This document shows positions 1-9,662 of a stretch of DNA of 64,000 nt, piece by piece. Source of the DNA: Dactylis glomerata (Eukaryota > Streptophyta > Magnoliopsida > Poales > Poaceae); assembly GCA_007115705.1 (NCBI GenBank), contig QXEO01000413.1, positions 186,001 to 250,000 on the forward strand, in the 5' to 3' direction. Each line of letters starts with the position of its first letter. The first letter of the stretch is position 1. Under the pieces are notes generated by a model. It was not told the DNA's origin and ran no database searches. It saw only the letters and a program-made list of their open reading frames with translations. Both the position numbers and the translations under genes were made by a program.

Positions 1-2
1 AA

Positions 3-2239
3 TTTTCCTTTGCCGCATCTGTCCAGGGGTGGAGAACCAAATGGTTCTATATCAAAGATCGCAAAGCCTCCCCTGAAGACCAATATGGTTTAGCCCCTTT
101 CGAAGCCTCCAAGGAAGTGAAGAAATTGGCGTCGTGGGATGCGCTTCCTTCAGATGCGGAGATAGCACAAGTTCTTCCTCTTCTATCTTGCATTCAGGCT
201 TTGAAAGGAGGCCAAGGAGGAGCTTTATCGGGTATCCAACTCATGGCATTCTTTGTGCAACGTCGAGTTCAACCCCTGCAGCACCGCCTCACCAAGCTCT
301 GGAATTACTCTGGCTTGGAAGATCCTACTCGCGTCTCTGAAGATTTGATAGAGAAAAAAGATGTCGACAAGCGAGTTAGGAACCTCACCAAGCTCACCAA
401 GGATCATGCGGTTGCTGACTTGACCGCTGATTACTTTGACTCCGTGCACCCTCTGCCCGAGGTATGTATATTTGTGTTCACTTGTTGTCGAATTTTGTTT
501 GCTTCGACTTGCGTTATTCTTTGCCTTTGTACTCTGCTAACTTATTTATATGTAGGGTCACCAATTTCTTGTTTCGCACCCTCCTCTTCCAGAGGCAGGG
601 CCCCTTCCGGCTGATCTGGCCTCGTCTGTATCTGAAGCCCCCGAAGCTGACGAGAATCAGGACGGAGATGATGCCGAAGAATCGGAAGAGGAAACTAGCT
701 CGTCGACATCGCCTCCCCCCGTGCTTGCTGAAGATGCTGGTGTCGACAAGAAGAGGAAGCGAGTCGAAGGATTTGCTTCTTCGAGTTCTGCAGCGGCTGA
801 TAAGGCATATGTTCCTGCAGGAGATATGGAGTTCTTCGACCTCCTGGCATCGTAAGTGCTTTATTCGAGTTCTTCAATTGCACCTCTCTTGCTTTGTTTC
901 TTTCGTGCTATACATAATTTCTTTTTCTTTTTGTAGAGATGACGAGGAGCCTCCAAAAGATGCTCCAGCTGCTCCTTCGATTTCACCTGCGATTGCTGAT
1001 GAGCCTGTCGAGCAAGAAGCTGCGGCGAGGGTGACCAGGGCTTCTGTCAAGAAGATTCCTGTAACTCGAAATCTCAAGCGCTTGAAGAAGGCCAAAGAAA
1101 CTGATGTCTCTCTTGAGGCCCATGCATCGACGATTTCTCCCAATGACGTAAGTAGCTTATGTTGACTTGCTCTCTTTGTATTCCTTTGTGTTCTTACACG
1201 CCCTTTTTCCCAGGCATTGTTGCAAAGATTCGTCGCCTTGGGCACTAAATGTGTGGAGTACTTAAAGGTTGCGAAAGCTTCCGAAGGTACACTTTTGACA
1301 TCCAGGCATTACTTTTCTTCTGTTCGTATCCTTTAGTGTTAATCTGACTCCTTTTCATCTTCTTCTGTAGCTGCTCTAGCGACAGCCAATGCTCGAATTG
1401 CATCGCTGGAGGCGGAGCTTAGTGCTTCGCAGAAGGCTTATGATGTTGCGGCCGCTGCTAAAGCAAACGCTGAGAAGTCGCAGAAATCTGCGCTTGGAAA
1501 GGCGAAGAAAGCTGAGAAAGCTTTAGCTGATGCCAACAAGGAGCATGCTCAGCGAGAGCAAGCCGTGGCAGAGCGTCTTCGCACAATGTCTACTGCCGCT
1601 GAAGGTAAGTACTTCGCCTTGTCTTCTATTTCGACTTCAGTTTGCACTGTTGCACTTGTTGACACTTTTCTTTCCTTTTCTTTTCTATCTTATTGCGCAG
1701 TATTTACCGGGGTATCTTCGTCGTCCCTGCAACCGGACGATGATCCTCTGATGACTGCGGTTAACCTACTCGAGGCAAATTGGACAACCATCCAGGAGAC
1801 TTTTGAGTTGGTTAGCCGCGTTCTATCATGACTGTTCGTCGGGTTGTGGCCGAAGAAAAAAGCAGAAGTTCCGAAGGACAACTTGGGCAAGCTTGCCAAG
1901 GCTTTCGATACAACTGAAGACCCCACCCTCCAGCTTAAGGGGCTCTCTCTGAAGCGTGGTGCTGAGGGTGCTATTGCACTTTCTTTTGCCCATGGTGCGG
2001 ACTTCGACTGGGAGAAGGTGAACTCTTCCCATGGCCGCACCCGTGATGAGATGAAGACTTTCTTCGAGAAGGCGAAGAAGTTGGCGCCTGCACTGGTGGC
2101 GATTATTTCTCCTTCAGCAGCCTCCGCGACATCTGTTGCGCCACCTCCAACGGCGGAAGAGCCTGCGCCTCCGTCGACTGTTGGCGAGGAATTTATCATG
2201 CCTTCTTCTGCCATGGAGCAAAATGCTGAGGTGGCATAG
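3..2239 (+). pseudogene. Spliced antisense ORF, 'putative gypsy-type transposon' domain protein, 5'-truncated
   Basis: Predicted exons, all with GT-AG borders and matching phase: 3-461 (open at the window edge), 556-851, 937-1147, 1214-1286, 1371-1604 and 1701-2239. The first exon matches the grass 'transposase (putative), gypsy type' domain (short motifs YGLAPFEASK, LASWDALPSD, GIQLMAFFVQRR). Exon 2 is acidic and Ser-rich, then has a KKRKR cluster that could be a nuclear localisation signal. Exon 5 is an Ala/Lys/Glu-rich coiled coil. The last exon has an in-frame TGA at 1829-1831, after which the same frame continues to TAG at 2237-2239. That suggests a CGA-to-TGA decay mutation. The function is unknown; it is carried by a transposon and is not a host gene. 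Confidence 0.7.
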
Positions 2240-2418
2240 ACTTGGCCTTCTTGTAGTTTTCCATTTTATCCTTTTGAATGTAAAAACTTGTAGTCGCGTG
2301 CAACCCGAGAATCTTAGTCAAAGGGTTTTGCACTTATGTAAATACATGTCCTTTTTATGAATTCTTGTGCTTGTCTCTCTGAAATGTTCCTTCTTTCTTT
2401 TCTTTTGACTTCCAGTCG

Positions 2419-3348
2419 ATGCATACCAATGATCCTTTGACTGGCGGACCTGCTCCTCCTGCTGCCCGCACGTTCGGTTCGACGATTCCGTCGCCTCCTA
2501 GCCGATGTAATCAGTGTGCAGAGTACTCTTCAAGGATTTCTGATCTTGAGTCTCGCCTGACTTTGGCTAAACGTCAAGCACAGATGGCTATGAGCAAAGC
2601 TAGTAAAGCTTGTGGCTATCTGAAGCAAATATCTTCTCTTGATGAAAAGGTTTCCAGTTTGACGGCGAAGATTGTCCATAATGAAGAATGCGAATCTTTT
2701 ATTCTTGGCATTGTCGAGTCTGCCTGCGAGATGTTGCGATGTAAGTTTTCTTTCGGCTTCTCTTTTCCCTGTTTCTTCACTGCTGTTTTTGTGACGTCTT
2801 TTGCCGTTATAGGCACTTGTCTGGATTTCGCTGCTGAAGATCGTCGGGTTACCAAGCAAAATGCAGCTTTGGAGAGAATGTCGGCAGGCTGTGAGACTTT
2901 GTGGTCTGATCCTCGGCGTCGGAGTGCCATTGTACTGCTTCAGGACCGTGCCCAACATATTGGCGAGTCAGTTGATGGTTGCCGACGAGCTCTGACAACT
3001 ATGTACTCTGTCATGCTTCCTCGTAATCCTCTGCTCCCAACTTTCCCACTTCTTCTTGATACTTTTAGATCTAGCCATCGTATTCATAGATTGATAGAAC
3101 TGAACTTAGTGGCAGGTGCCAATTTTGCTCTCGGGTGGATACGCAAGTGGCACCCGAAGCTTAATTATAGCTCTATGTCCCTGAGTTTAGCTCCAGGTAG
3201 GACTAGCCTTCGAGTGCATATGGAAAGCACGCTGCAACCTGCTCAAAGGCTCGTAGCTAGGCTGCTGGAAGCGGATGCTGCGTTTTTTCGCGAGTACCAC
3301 TATTTAGATCCCTTAGGCGTAGATAATTCTGACAACCCATTATTGTAA
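2419..3348 (+). CDS. Second antisense ORF of the element, coiled-coil protein of unknown function
   Basis: The reading frame starts MHTNDPLTGG just after a possible acceptor (CTTCCAG, ending near 2415), so it may be a further exon of the ORF upstream or a separate gene. A GT-AG intron is likely at 2741-2812: the translated stretch there is Phe-rich and unlike its surroundings, and splicing keeps the frame. Residues about 35-90 look coiled-coil, with a CNQC pair near the start. The C-terminal part (after position 2813) is helical with no motif I can name and ends HYLDPLGVDNSD. Without the intron it is 309 codons, with it removed about 285. No function can be assigned. Confidence 0.55.
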   Translation: MHTNDPLTGGPAPPAARTFGSTIPSPPSRCNQCAEYSSRISDLESRLTLAKRQAQMAMSKASKACGYLKQISSLDEKVSSLTAKIVHNEECESFILGIVESACEMLRCKFSFGFSFPCFFTAVFVTSFAVIGTCLDFAAEDRRVTKQNAALERMSAGCETLWSDPRRRSAIVLLQDRAQHIGESVDGCRRALTTMYSVMLPRNPLLPTFPLLLDTFRSSHRIHRLIELNLVAGANFALGWIRKWHPKLNYSSMSLSLAPGRTSLRVHMESTLQPAQRLVARLLEADAAFFREYHYLDPLGVDNSDNPLL

Positions 3349-3648
3349 TACATATTTTTTGTATATGTGGAATGCGAGAGTATGTTATTTCGCGACTTTA
3401 TGTCGAAAATTTGTTCTCAAAGCGCTACTGTATGATTCGTGCGTTTGCCGCATTTTCTCTTTGAAAGACTCGTAAACTCGAATATGAGGAACGTTTTGTC
3501 TTTGTTATACTTGTAATGTAAGATACATGTGGTGACCCAAGAGATCCGGCCTGTGACCTGTGTTCTGGATCTAGAGGGCATTGCCCCTGGTATAACTCGT
3601 GGCTTTTACAGCCTTACTTATCTACTCTACTTTATTGGTCTTTGATGC
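3349..3648. other. Spacer between converging ORFs
   Basis: This AT-rich stretch lies between the plus-strand antisense ORF and the end of the minus-strand gag-protease frame, where both transcripts would terminate. No pol motif was seen, so the deletion of reverse transcriptase and integrase falls here. Confidence 0.5.
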
Positions 3649-4817
3649 TTATGCCGTCATAGTTTTCTCTTCTTCTCCTGTGTCTTTGTCTTTTCCTGAT
3701 GCTCCTACTCGTGGTTTCTTCGTCTCAGGCTCCGCAATGCGTCCTTCGAGTAGCTTGACGCCCTCTGTAGTTGTGCTTTTTGCCTTCTCTGCATAGTTGG
3801 CTATCATGCCAAAGTTTTGCGCCATCTTGTGGAACTCCCTGTCGCAGAGATCTGAAACTTCAAAACTTCCTTTTACTATAATTATTCCTCTTGGTCCTGG
3901 CATTTTAAGTACCAAATATGTATAGTGAGGCACTGCCATGAATCGCGAAAACGCGGGTCGTCCGAGGATCGCGTGATATTGGGATGGCCAATCCATGACT
4001 TCGAAGTCTAGCGTTTCTCTTCTGTAGTTTTGTCGGTTGCCGAAGCAAACATTGAGTGCTACTCGACCCAGTGGGTAATTGGCACTTCCTGGCACGATCC
4101 CGTGGAAGGAACAATCTGTTGGTTTCAGGAACTCTAACGATATATGCATTGCCCTGAGTGTTTTTGCGTATATCAGGTTAATTCCACTTCCTGCGTCCAT
4201 GAATATTCTGTCGACATCATACGCGCCGATTTGAGCTTTGAGTACCAAAGGCGTGTTTTCTGGCCGAGGTACTGTTATAGGGTGGTCTTCTCTGTTGAAC
4301 TCAATTGGTTGTTCTGACCAATGCAGATACTCTGTTGTGGCTGGAGGTGAAATGACTGCTAGGTGGACTTGTCGAGTGATACTCTTTTCTTCTTTGTTCG
4401 ACTTTGGCACAGGTTGTATCATTGCTGTGATGTGTCCTTTTGATGGAACGTACCCTTCGTCGTCATCGTGTCCCTGGTTTTGCTGGTCTTGTCCTTGAGT
4501 AGCTCCGTTGTTCCCTTGCTGTTTTGTCGGAGGATTGTTGCTTCCTTCAAATCCTTGTCGCCTTGCTTCGGTTTGCTTGTTTAGTGCTGCCTCTTGTAAT
4601 TTTAAGAATGTTGTGCAATCCTTCATTGCGTGCCATGATACCCGCTTCCCATCGACGAATGCTGAGTGTATATAACAAGGTCCGTTGAGCATATCTTCTG
4701 GTGACGGGTTATACTCTTTGGGTTCTCTCGTGGGAAACTTTTTATAGTCCTCCTTTCCGTAGCTTCGATATCCCGAACTTCTGCGATCACTTCCTTGATA
4801 GCTGTTGTCTTTGTATC

Positions 4818-6444
4818 TGATCCCTTGTTGATGGCGCCAGAAAAGTAGCTGCTGGCATGCAGTTGACGTGGGAGCAGACTGTCCTTGTGCGTGGTGAATA
4901 ACCAGCCCGTTGGGAACCCCAAGAGGAAGGTATGATAAGTATAACAGCTAGTTTTCCCTCAGTTAAGATACCAAGGTTTATCGATCAGGAGAGGAGAGAC
5001 GGCGACGACTGAAGGTGTTGCGGAACCTGCACACACACAACCAAGTACTTTGTTCCCAACTTACGATGAGGTTGTCAATCTCACCGGTTTGCTTGAAACA
5101 AAGGTTATGAGTGTATCGAGTGGAAAACAATATAGTATGCGAGTAAAGTAAACAGTGCGGGTAAAGTAAACAGGTGATAGCAATATGATGTAAATAGGAC
5201 CGGGGTCCACAGTTCACTAGTGGTGTCTCTCCATAGATAAAATAACACATGCTGGGTAAACAAATTACAGTTGGGCAATTGATAGAATAAAGATAAACGT
5301 GATATGTCAAGAAGATCACTATGAGATTTACTCTGGCATTACAACAAAATACATAGACCGCCATCCAACTGCATCTATGACTAATAATCCACTCCCGGGG
5401 ATATCAATCCGAACACCCCAGTAGTATTAAGTTGCGAACAACAGATAATTGCATTAAGCAAAGTGTGTAATGTAAACAAAGCATATGCCCTTGAGCATAT
5501 GAATGTTGTTTTCTCCCTAGTAGCAACAGCACATCTACCACCTTAGAGGTTTCTGTCACTCCCCCAGGTGAAATAGAGGCATGAACCCACTATCGAGCAT
5601 AAATACCCCCTCTTGGAGTCACTAGCAACTACTCGGCCAAGATAGCTACTAACAACGGAGAGCATGCAAGATCATAAACAACATAGAGATAACAAAAGAT
5701 AATATTCAGTACAGCAACTTAATCATAAACACCAATATTCATCGGATCCCAACAAACCAAACATGTAGAATTACATAACGGTGATCTCAATCATGTAGGG
5801 CAGCTCATGAGATCTAAACATGAAGCACATGGTGGAGGAGACAACCATCTAGCTACTGCTATGGACCCATAGTCCAAGGTAGACTACTCACTCATCGCTC
5901 CGGAGGCAAGCATGGCGATGAAGAAGACCTCCGGTGGCGATTCCCCTCTCCGGCAGGGTGCTGGGAAGAGCTTCTGGACCCTCCCGATCTTCAGGTCGAC
6001 GGTGGCGGTGGATCGCGATGTGTTCTGGAAATCTGATCGGGTACTTAGGTTTTTTCCGTCGGGGGGTCTTTATAGGCGAAGGGGCGATGTCAGAGGAGGG
6101 ACCAGGTGGCCTCACGCGGTGGTGGTGCGGCCAGGGCCCTGGCCGCGCCGCCCCTGTGTGTGGGGCCCTGGTGGCCCCCCTCCTACTTCTCTTCGGATCT
6201 CTGGAAGCTTCCGGGTAAAATAAGACTTCAGGAACTTGTTTCGTCCAATTCCGAGAATATTTCCTGTGTATCACTTCTGAAACACAAAAACAGCAGAAAA
6301 CAGGAAACTGGCACTGTGGCACTTGTTAATAGGTTAGTTCCGGAAAATGCATAAAAGTGCCACTACGTGTAACGAAACAATAGGCAAATGGTGTAAAAAC
6401 AAGCATGGAGCATCAAAAATTATAGATACGTTGGAGACGTATCA
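4818..6444 (-). mobile_element. Solo LTR of an Athila-like gypsy family, with a primer-site tail
   Basis: The insertion is flanked by an exact 5-bp duplication GTATC (4813-4817 and 6445-6449). Bases 4850-6444 align with the LTRs at 30415-32080 and 35784-37450, apart from a gap of about 70 bp near 5015. The promoter-side end on the minus strand is TGATACGTCTCC, and TATAAAG lies at about 6067-6075 on the minus strand. A further 32 bases (4818-4849) lie inside the target duplication: they match the start of the internal region, including the first seven bases of the tRNA-Asp primer site (TGGCGCC, 4839-4833), then an unrelated 15 bases ending in CA. Removing the insertion restores the gag frame. 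Confidence 0.85.
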
Positions 6445-6729
6445 GTATCCTGCGACGACTTGGCTATGGGAGCCGTAGTTGTCGTAATTTCGGGACCGTC
6501 TGCTTTGACTTCCATATCTATTTCTTCTATCGTCCTCTGGGGATCGCGTTCGCTTGTTGTTGCATGCGTCTTCTCCATCTGCAAATCTGTTTGCTACGTC
6601 CATGAGGTCTGACACTGTTTTTGGCTTGATTCTACCCATCTCTTCGACTAGGTATCTTCGCCTTAATCCAATAATGAACGCATCTATTGCTCTTTCGTCT
6701 GAAACTTCGACTGCCGAATTTTTGATAAG

Positions 6730-7201
6730 TGACGAGGGTATGACCCCTCGGTCCTCGATATTTGCCTACCTGGTTCCTGCCAAGGAAGAAGCCCGCTCGA
6801 CGGATACACGAAGCCCGCAAAGCCCAGCACTTCGTCTTGGAGTAGAAGGCAAGAAATATTTGTAAACCCTGACTGGCTGCATCTATAAAGCCACCAAGGG
6901 CGCCCCCCTAGACGGGCAGATTCGCATAGCCTACAACACAACCTCGCATAGGCTAGCCACGCCATCTCCTTCCACCTCCGCCAGATTGCATCTGCGCGCC
7001 ATTGTAACAGCTCCTCATATACCAGCAATACAAGATCAGACAAGCAGGATGTAGGTCTTTACCCTCCGGGGGGCCGAACCTGGGTAAATTCGTGTGCACC
7101 CCCTATTTCTGTCTGAAGCCGTCGAATCCGCCAAGCGCCCACATGCTCTCCATGAATCGAAAGCCCCGAAACATGGGCATTGCCGGGTTAGAACCTCGTC
7201 A
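6730..7201 (+). mobile_element. Solo LTR, 472 bp, inserted in gag
   Basis: The ends are TGACGAGG and CCTCGTCA (8-bp inverted ends, TG...CA), and the flanks are an exact 5-bp duplication ATAAG (6725-6729 and 7202-7206). A TATAAAG motif near 6886 on the plus strand and the CCGAACCTGGGTAAA motif near 7075, common near the 3' part of grass gypsy LTRs, give the plus orientation. The left end resembles the end of the host element's own LTR at 8857, so the two families may be related. Removing it rejoins the gag reading frame exactly. Confidence 0.85.
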
Positions 7202-8835
7202 ATAAGGCTCCATCTTTGGATGTATGCCCGCAGTGTTTCATCGCATTGTTGCACACACGCTTTGACTTCTTCTATTGATGCTGGCCGCTTGTATGTCAAC
7301 CTGAAGTTGCTTGTAAATTGCTTTGTGAGGTCTTCCCAGCTTCCAATAGTTTCTTTCTCTAGTTTGCTCAACCATGACCTTGCTGCGCCGGTGAGGTGTA
7401 GTTGCAAGCTTTGCATTGCTGTTTCTTTGGTTCCTCCTAATATTTGTACTGCTTGTAGATAATCTGAGAGCCATGATTGTGGTTCCTGTGATCCGTCATA
7501 CTTTTGCTGATCATGAGGTAACTTGAATCCCTTGGGAACTGGAGTGGTGCAAACCCTGCGGGTAAAGCACGATGCCCCCATCTCTTTTTCGTCTTCTTCA
7601 TAGTCGCGTTTTTCATTTGGGGATCGCGATCTTCAGGTTCCTCCGTGCTGTTTTGGTGATGGCGATCGAGATCGTTGATTGCTGCTTCTGCGCCGAGGAC
7701 TGCTGTGACGGCGAGGCGATCTTGGCTTGTGCATTTCCTTACGGTGTTGTGCTTCTTCTCCTTTTGCTGATAGCTTGTGGCCCACCATGTTTAGTCCGTT
7801 CAATGCTGCTCTGTGCATATGTTCTCTAGGATCTCCCAGGCTTGGTCGAGTTGTGAGAAGATAAGCTTGAGCTACCACTAATGCTGCTTCCAGAGTTTTT
7901 GGTACGATGTTTCCTTGATCATCGACCGATAAAAAGGACGAATCGAGGTTTTTGGAAATGCTTTGCCTGTCGGAGTACTCGAGGTTATCGTACCTTGAAC
8001 CATGTCGACGATTTTTCCTTGCGTTACTATATGACGCATCGCTTCGCGCTTTACGAGCGACGTTGCTAGCTGCAATGGCTGAGTCGTTTCTTCTCTGTAT
8101 CTCTATTTTCTCCTGTGCTAATTGCTTTGCCTGCTGCCTTAGGGCATAATGATACCCCATAAGCATGTCTTTGCTGGAATTTGATGGTATTGGCGTGCCG
8201 TGTTCTACGGCTTCTCTTATTATCCTCCATTCGTCGACTGACAGTCGAATTTTTTCCCTGGTTGTGAGGGATTCTGCTGTTTGCCCTTCTGATAGGTGGT
8301 TTGCTCCTCTGTCGATATTTGCTAGGTTTAGTACTGGATTGTTGTTTTCGTCGAATTCTTCTGAGTTGTCTCCCACAATGGCGAGCACCTGGCATTGTTT
8401 GCCGATGTTACTATTGAAGCTTGAGAAGATCGAGTCACCATCTTCAGAAAGCTCTAGCCCTGTCTTCCATGTGTCTGTTGATTTGTCTGAGATATCGTCG
8501 AGGCAGATCATGAGATCGTCGGGTTGGACCCCTGCGTCGAAATTTTCCCTTGCTTCGTTGTCTTCTGCGATCTTTCCTTTTTGCACTTCTTCTAAGCTGA
8601 CCGGCGAGTTTACCTCGCTGGAAGAGCCATCAGAATGTTCCATCATTACTACTGTTTCGGGCTCACTTGCCGACGGATCTTGCTTCGTCGGACCTGAAAG
8701 GCGAGATGAACCCGATGGCCCGATGAGGATGCTCAAACTTCCAATTGTTAACTCCATCTCTTGACTTTCGTCGAATTCTGAACTGCTGTTGGCTAAAAGC
8801 GAAAAAGCCGTTGAATTCATGATTCCAACGCCCAG

Positions 8836-8854
8836 GTCCCCACGGTCGGCGCCA
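8836..8854 (-). other. Primer binding site of the Tat-like element
   Basis: On the minus strand the LTR end (CA at 8857) is followed after two bases by TGGCGCCGACCGTGGGGAC. It begins with TGG, complementary to the CCA end of a tRNA. I could not assign the tRNA species by eye; it differs from the tRNA-Asp site used by the elements at 28.6 and 35.8 kb. Confidence 0.7.
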
Positions 8855-8856
8855 AT

Positions 8857-9191
8857 TGACGAGGGTTAACTCAACAAATGTCCTAGATGAAGGACTTAGG
8901 ATCGGGGGAATAGGGCGTCGGATGAACTCGAAGGTAAAGGTTAGTCGAAATAAGTGTATATCGAAAGTAAACTTGGGTGTTCAACGTGGCTTGCTTTCAA
9001 TCTGGCACATTCCGTCCCCTCCTGGCCCCTATATATAGATGGCCAGGTCTCGAGGATCGGGTAAGGTCCGATACAGATTACAATATCGACATACGGTAAG
9101 AACTCGTATTCAACTATCATTACAATTGGGCCTAACTTAACGGGCCTCAGGAGTACTCAACTAACGGGCTCTATTAACTATACCCTTGTCA
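8857..9191 (-). repeat. 5' LTR of the Tat-like element (335 bp)
   Basis: TG...CA ends (plus strand TGACGAGG to CTTGTCA). A TATA box (TATATATAG, 9029-9038) is readable on the minus strand. This orientation places the promoter upstream of the gag frame starting at 8820. Confidence 0.8.
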
Positions 9192-9384
9192 ATTATTGAT
9201 ACTCCCTTCTATATATATTTGGTCAAACTTAGTAAGCTATAATTTTTTTGACTAAATTTATACGTTATGTAATCTTGGATCATGAGTTAACGAGGGAAAC
9301 CCAGTACCCACCATACTAGCGGTTCCGGGGAAATAGCATACACACACTCGGGCATATCTGAAATATACGGCAACTTTAAATATA

Positions 9385-9476
9385 CTCTCTCCGATCGGAA
9401 ATAAGAATTAGTGATTTATACTAACTTAGTACAAAATGTATATTAAATAACCGACACTTATTTCTGATCGAGTGGA
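9385..9476. mobile_element. Stowaway-type MITE
   Basis: TA flanks at 9383-9384 and 9477-9478, with inverted ends CTCTCTCCGATCGG and TCGATCAGAAATAA as read inward. It has the ACTTAGTACAAAAT core shared with 9569-9662 and 19781-19874. About 92 bp, non-coding. Confidence 0.8.
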
Positions 9477-9531
9477 TACATTTTCTCCGCTATGAAGAAA
9501 ACATACTATGTTGTTACGTGTGTGATTTGAC

Positions 9532-9552
9532 TGTGTGTGTGTGTGTGTGTGT
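9532..9552. repeat. TG dinucleotide microsatellite
   Basis: About ten TG units between two Stowaway MITEs. Confidence 0.9.
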
Positions 9553-9568
9553 TAGTGTCTGACAGATA

Positions 9569-9662
9569 CTCCCTCTGATCGAAAATAACTGTCGATGACT
9601 TAGTACAAACTTTATACTAAGTTAGTACAAAATCACCGACACTTATTTACAATCGGAGAGAG
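9569..9662. mobile_element. Stowaway-type MITE
   Basis: TA flanks at 9567-9568 and 9663-9664, inverted ends CTCCCTCTGATCG and the complementary CGGAGAGAG. Near-palindromic around TAGTACAAA. 94 bp, and the same family as 19781-19874, which has the same length. Confidence 0.85.

Larger units (their letters stand above)
3649..8820 (-). pseudogene. Gag-protease polyprotein, interrupted by two solo LTRs
   Basis: Host segments 8820-7202, 6724-6445 and 4812-3649, each junction counting one copy of the target duplication, join into one frame of 1,021 codons. Order: a Ser/Asp/Glu-rich N-terminus; an Arg/Ser-rich stretch; the retrotransposon gag domain (about 7550-7200, e.g. WLSDYLQAVQ and LTGAARSWLS); a gag C-terminal part with GRIKPKTVSDLMDVANRF; a degenerate C-x2-H...H-x4-C cluster near 4690; and a retroviral-type aspartic protease with DAGSG where DTGSS is usual, plus the ILGRPAF strand. 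The frame stops at 3649 without entering reverse transcriptase. An in-frame TGA lies at 7635-7633, again consistent with CGA decay. Start 8820 follows the primer site by about 16 bases. Confidence 0.8.
1..9191 (-). mobile_element. Non-autonomous Ty3/gypsy element (Tat-like), left end outside window
   Basis: Read on the minus strand the order is 5' LTR (8857-9191), primer site (8836-8854), gag-protease frame (8820 to 3649), a short spacer, then a spliced ORF on the opposite strand (1-3348). No reverse transcriptase, RNase H or integrase motif was found, so the element would need a helper. The 3' LTR lies beyond position 1. An ORF antisense to gag-pol between pol and the 3' LTR is known from Tat-lineage elements such as maize Grande; assignment to that lineage is inference. 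Two solo LTRs (4818-6444 and 6730-7201) are nested in it. Bases 9192-9196 (ATTAT) would be the target duplication, but its partner is off the window. Confidence 0.75.
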
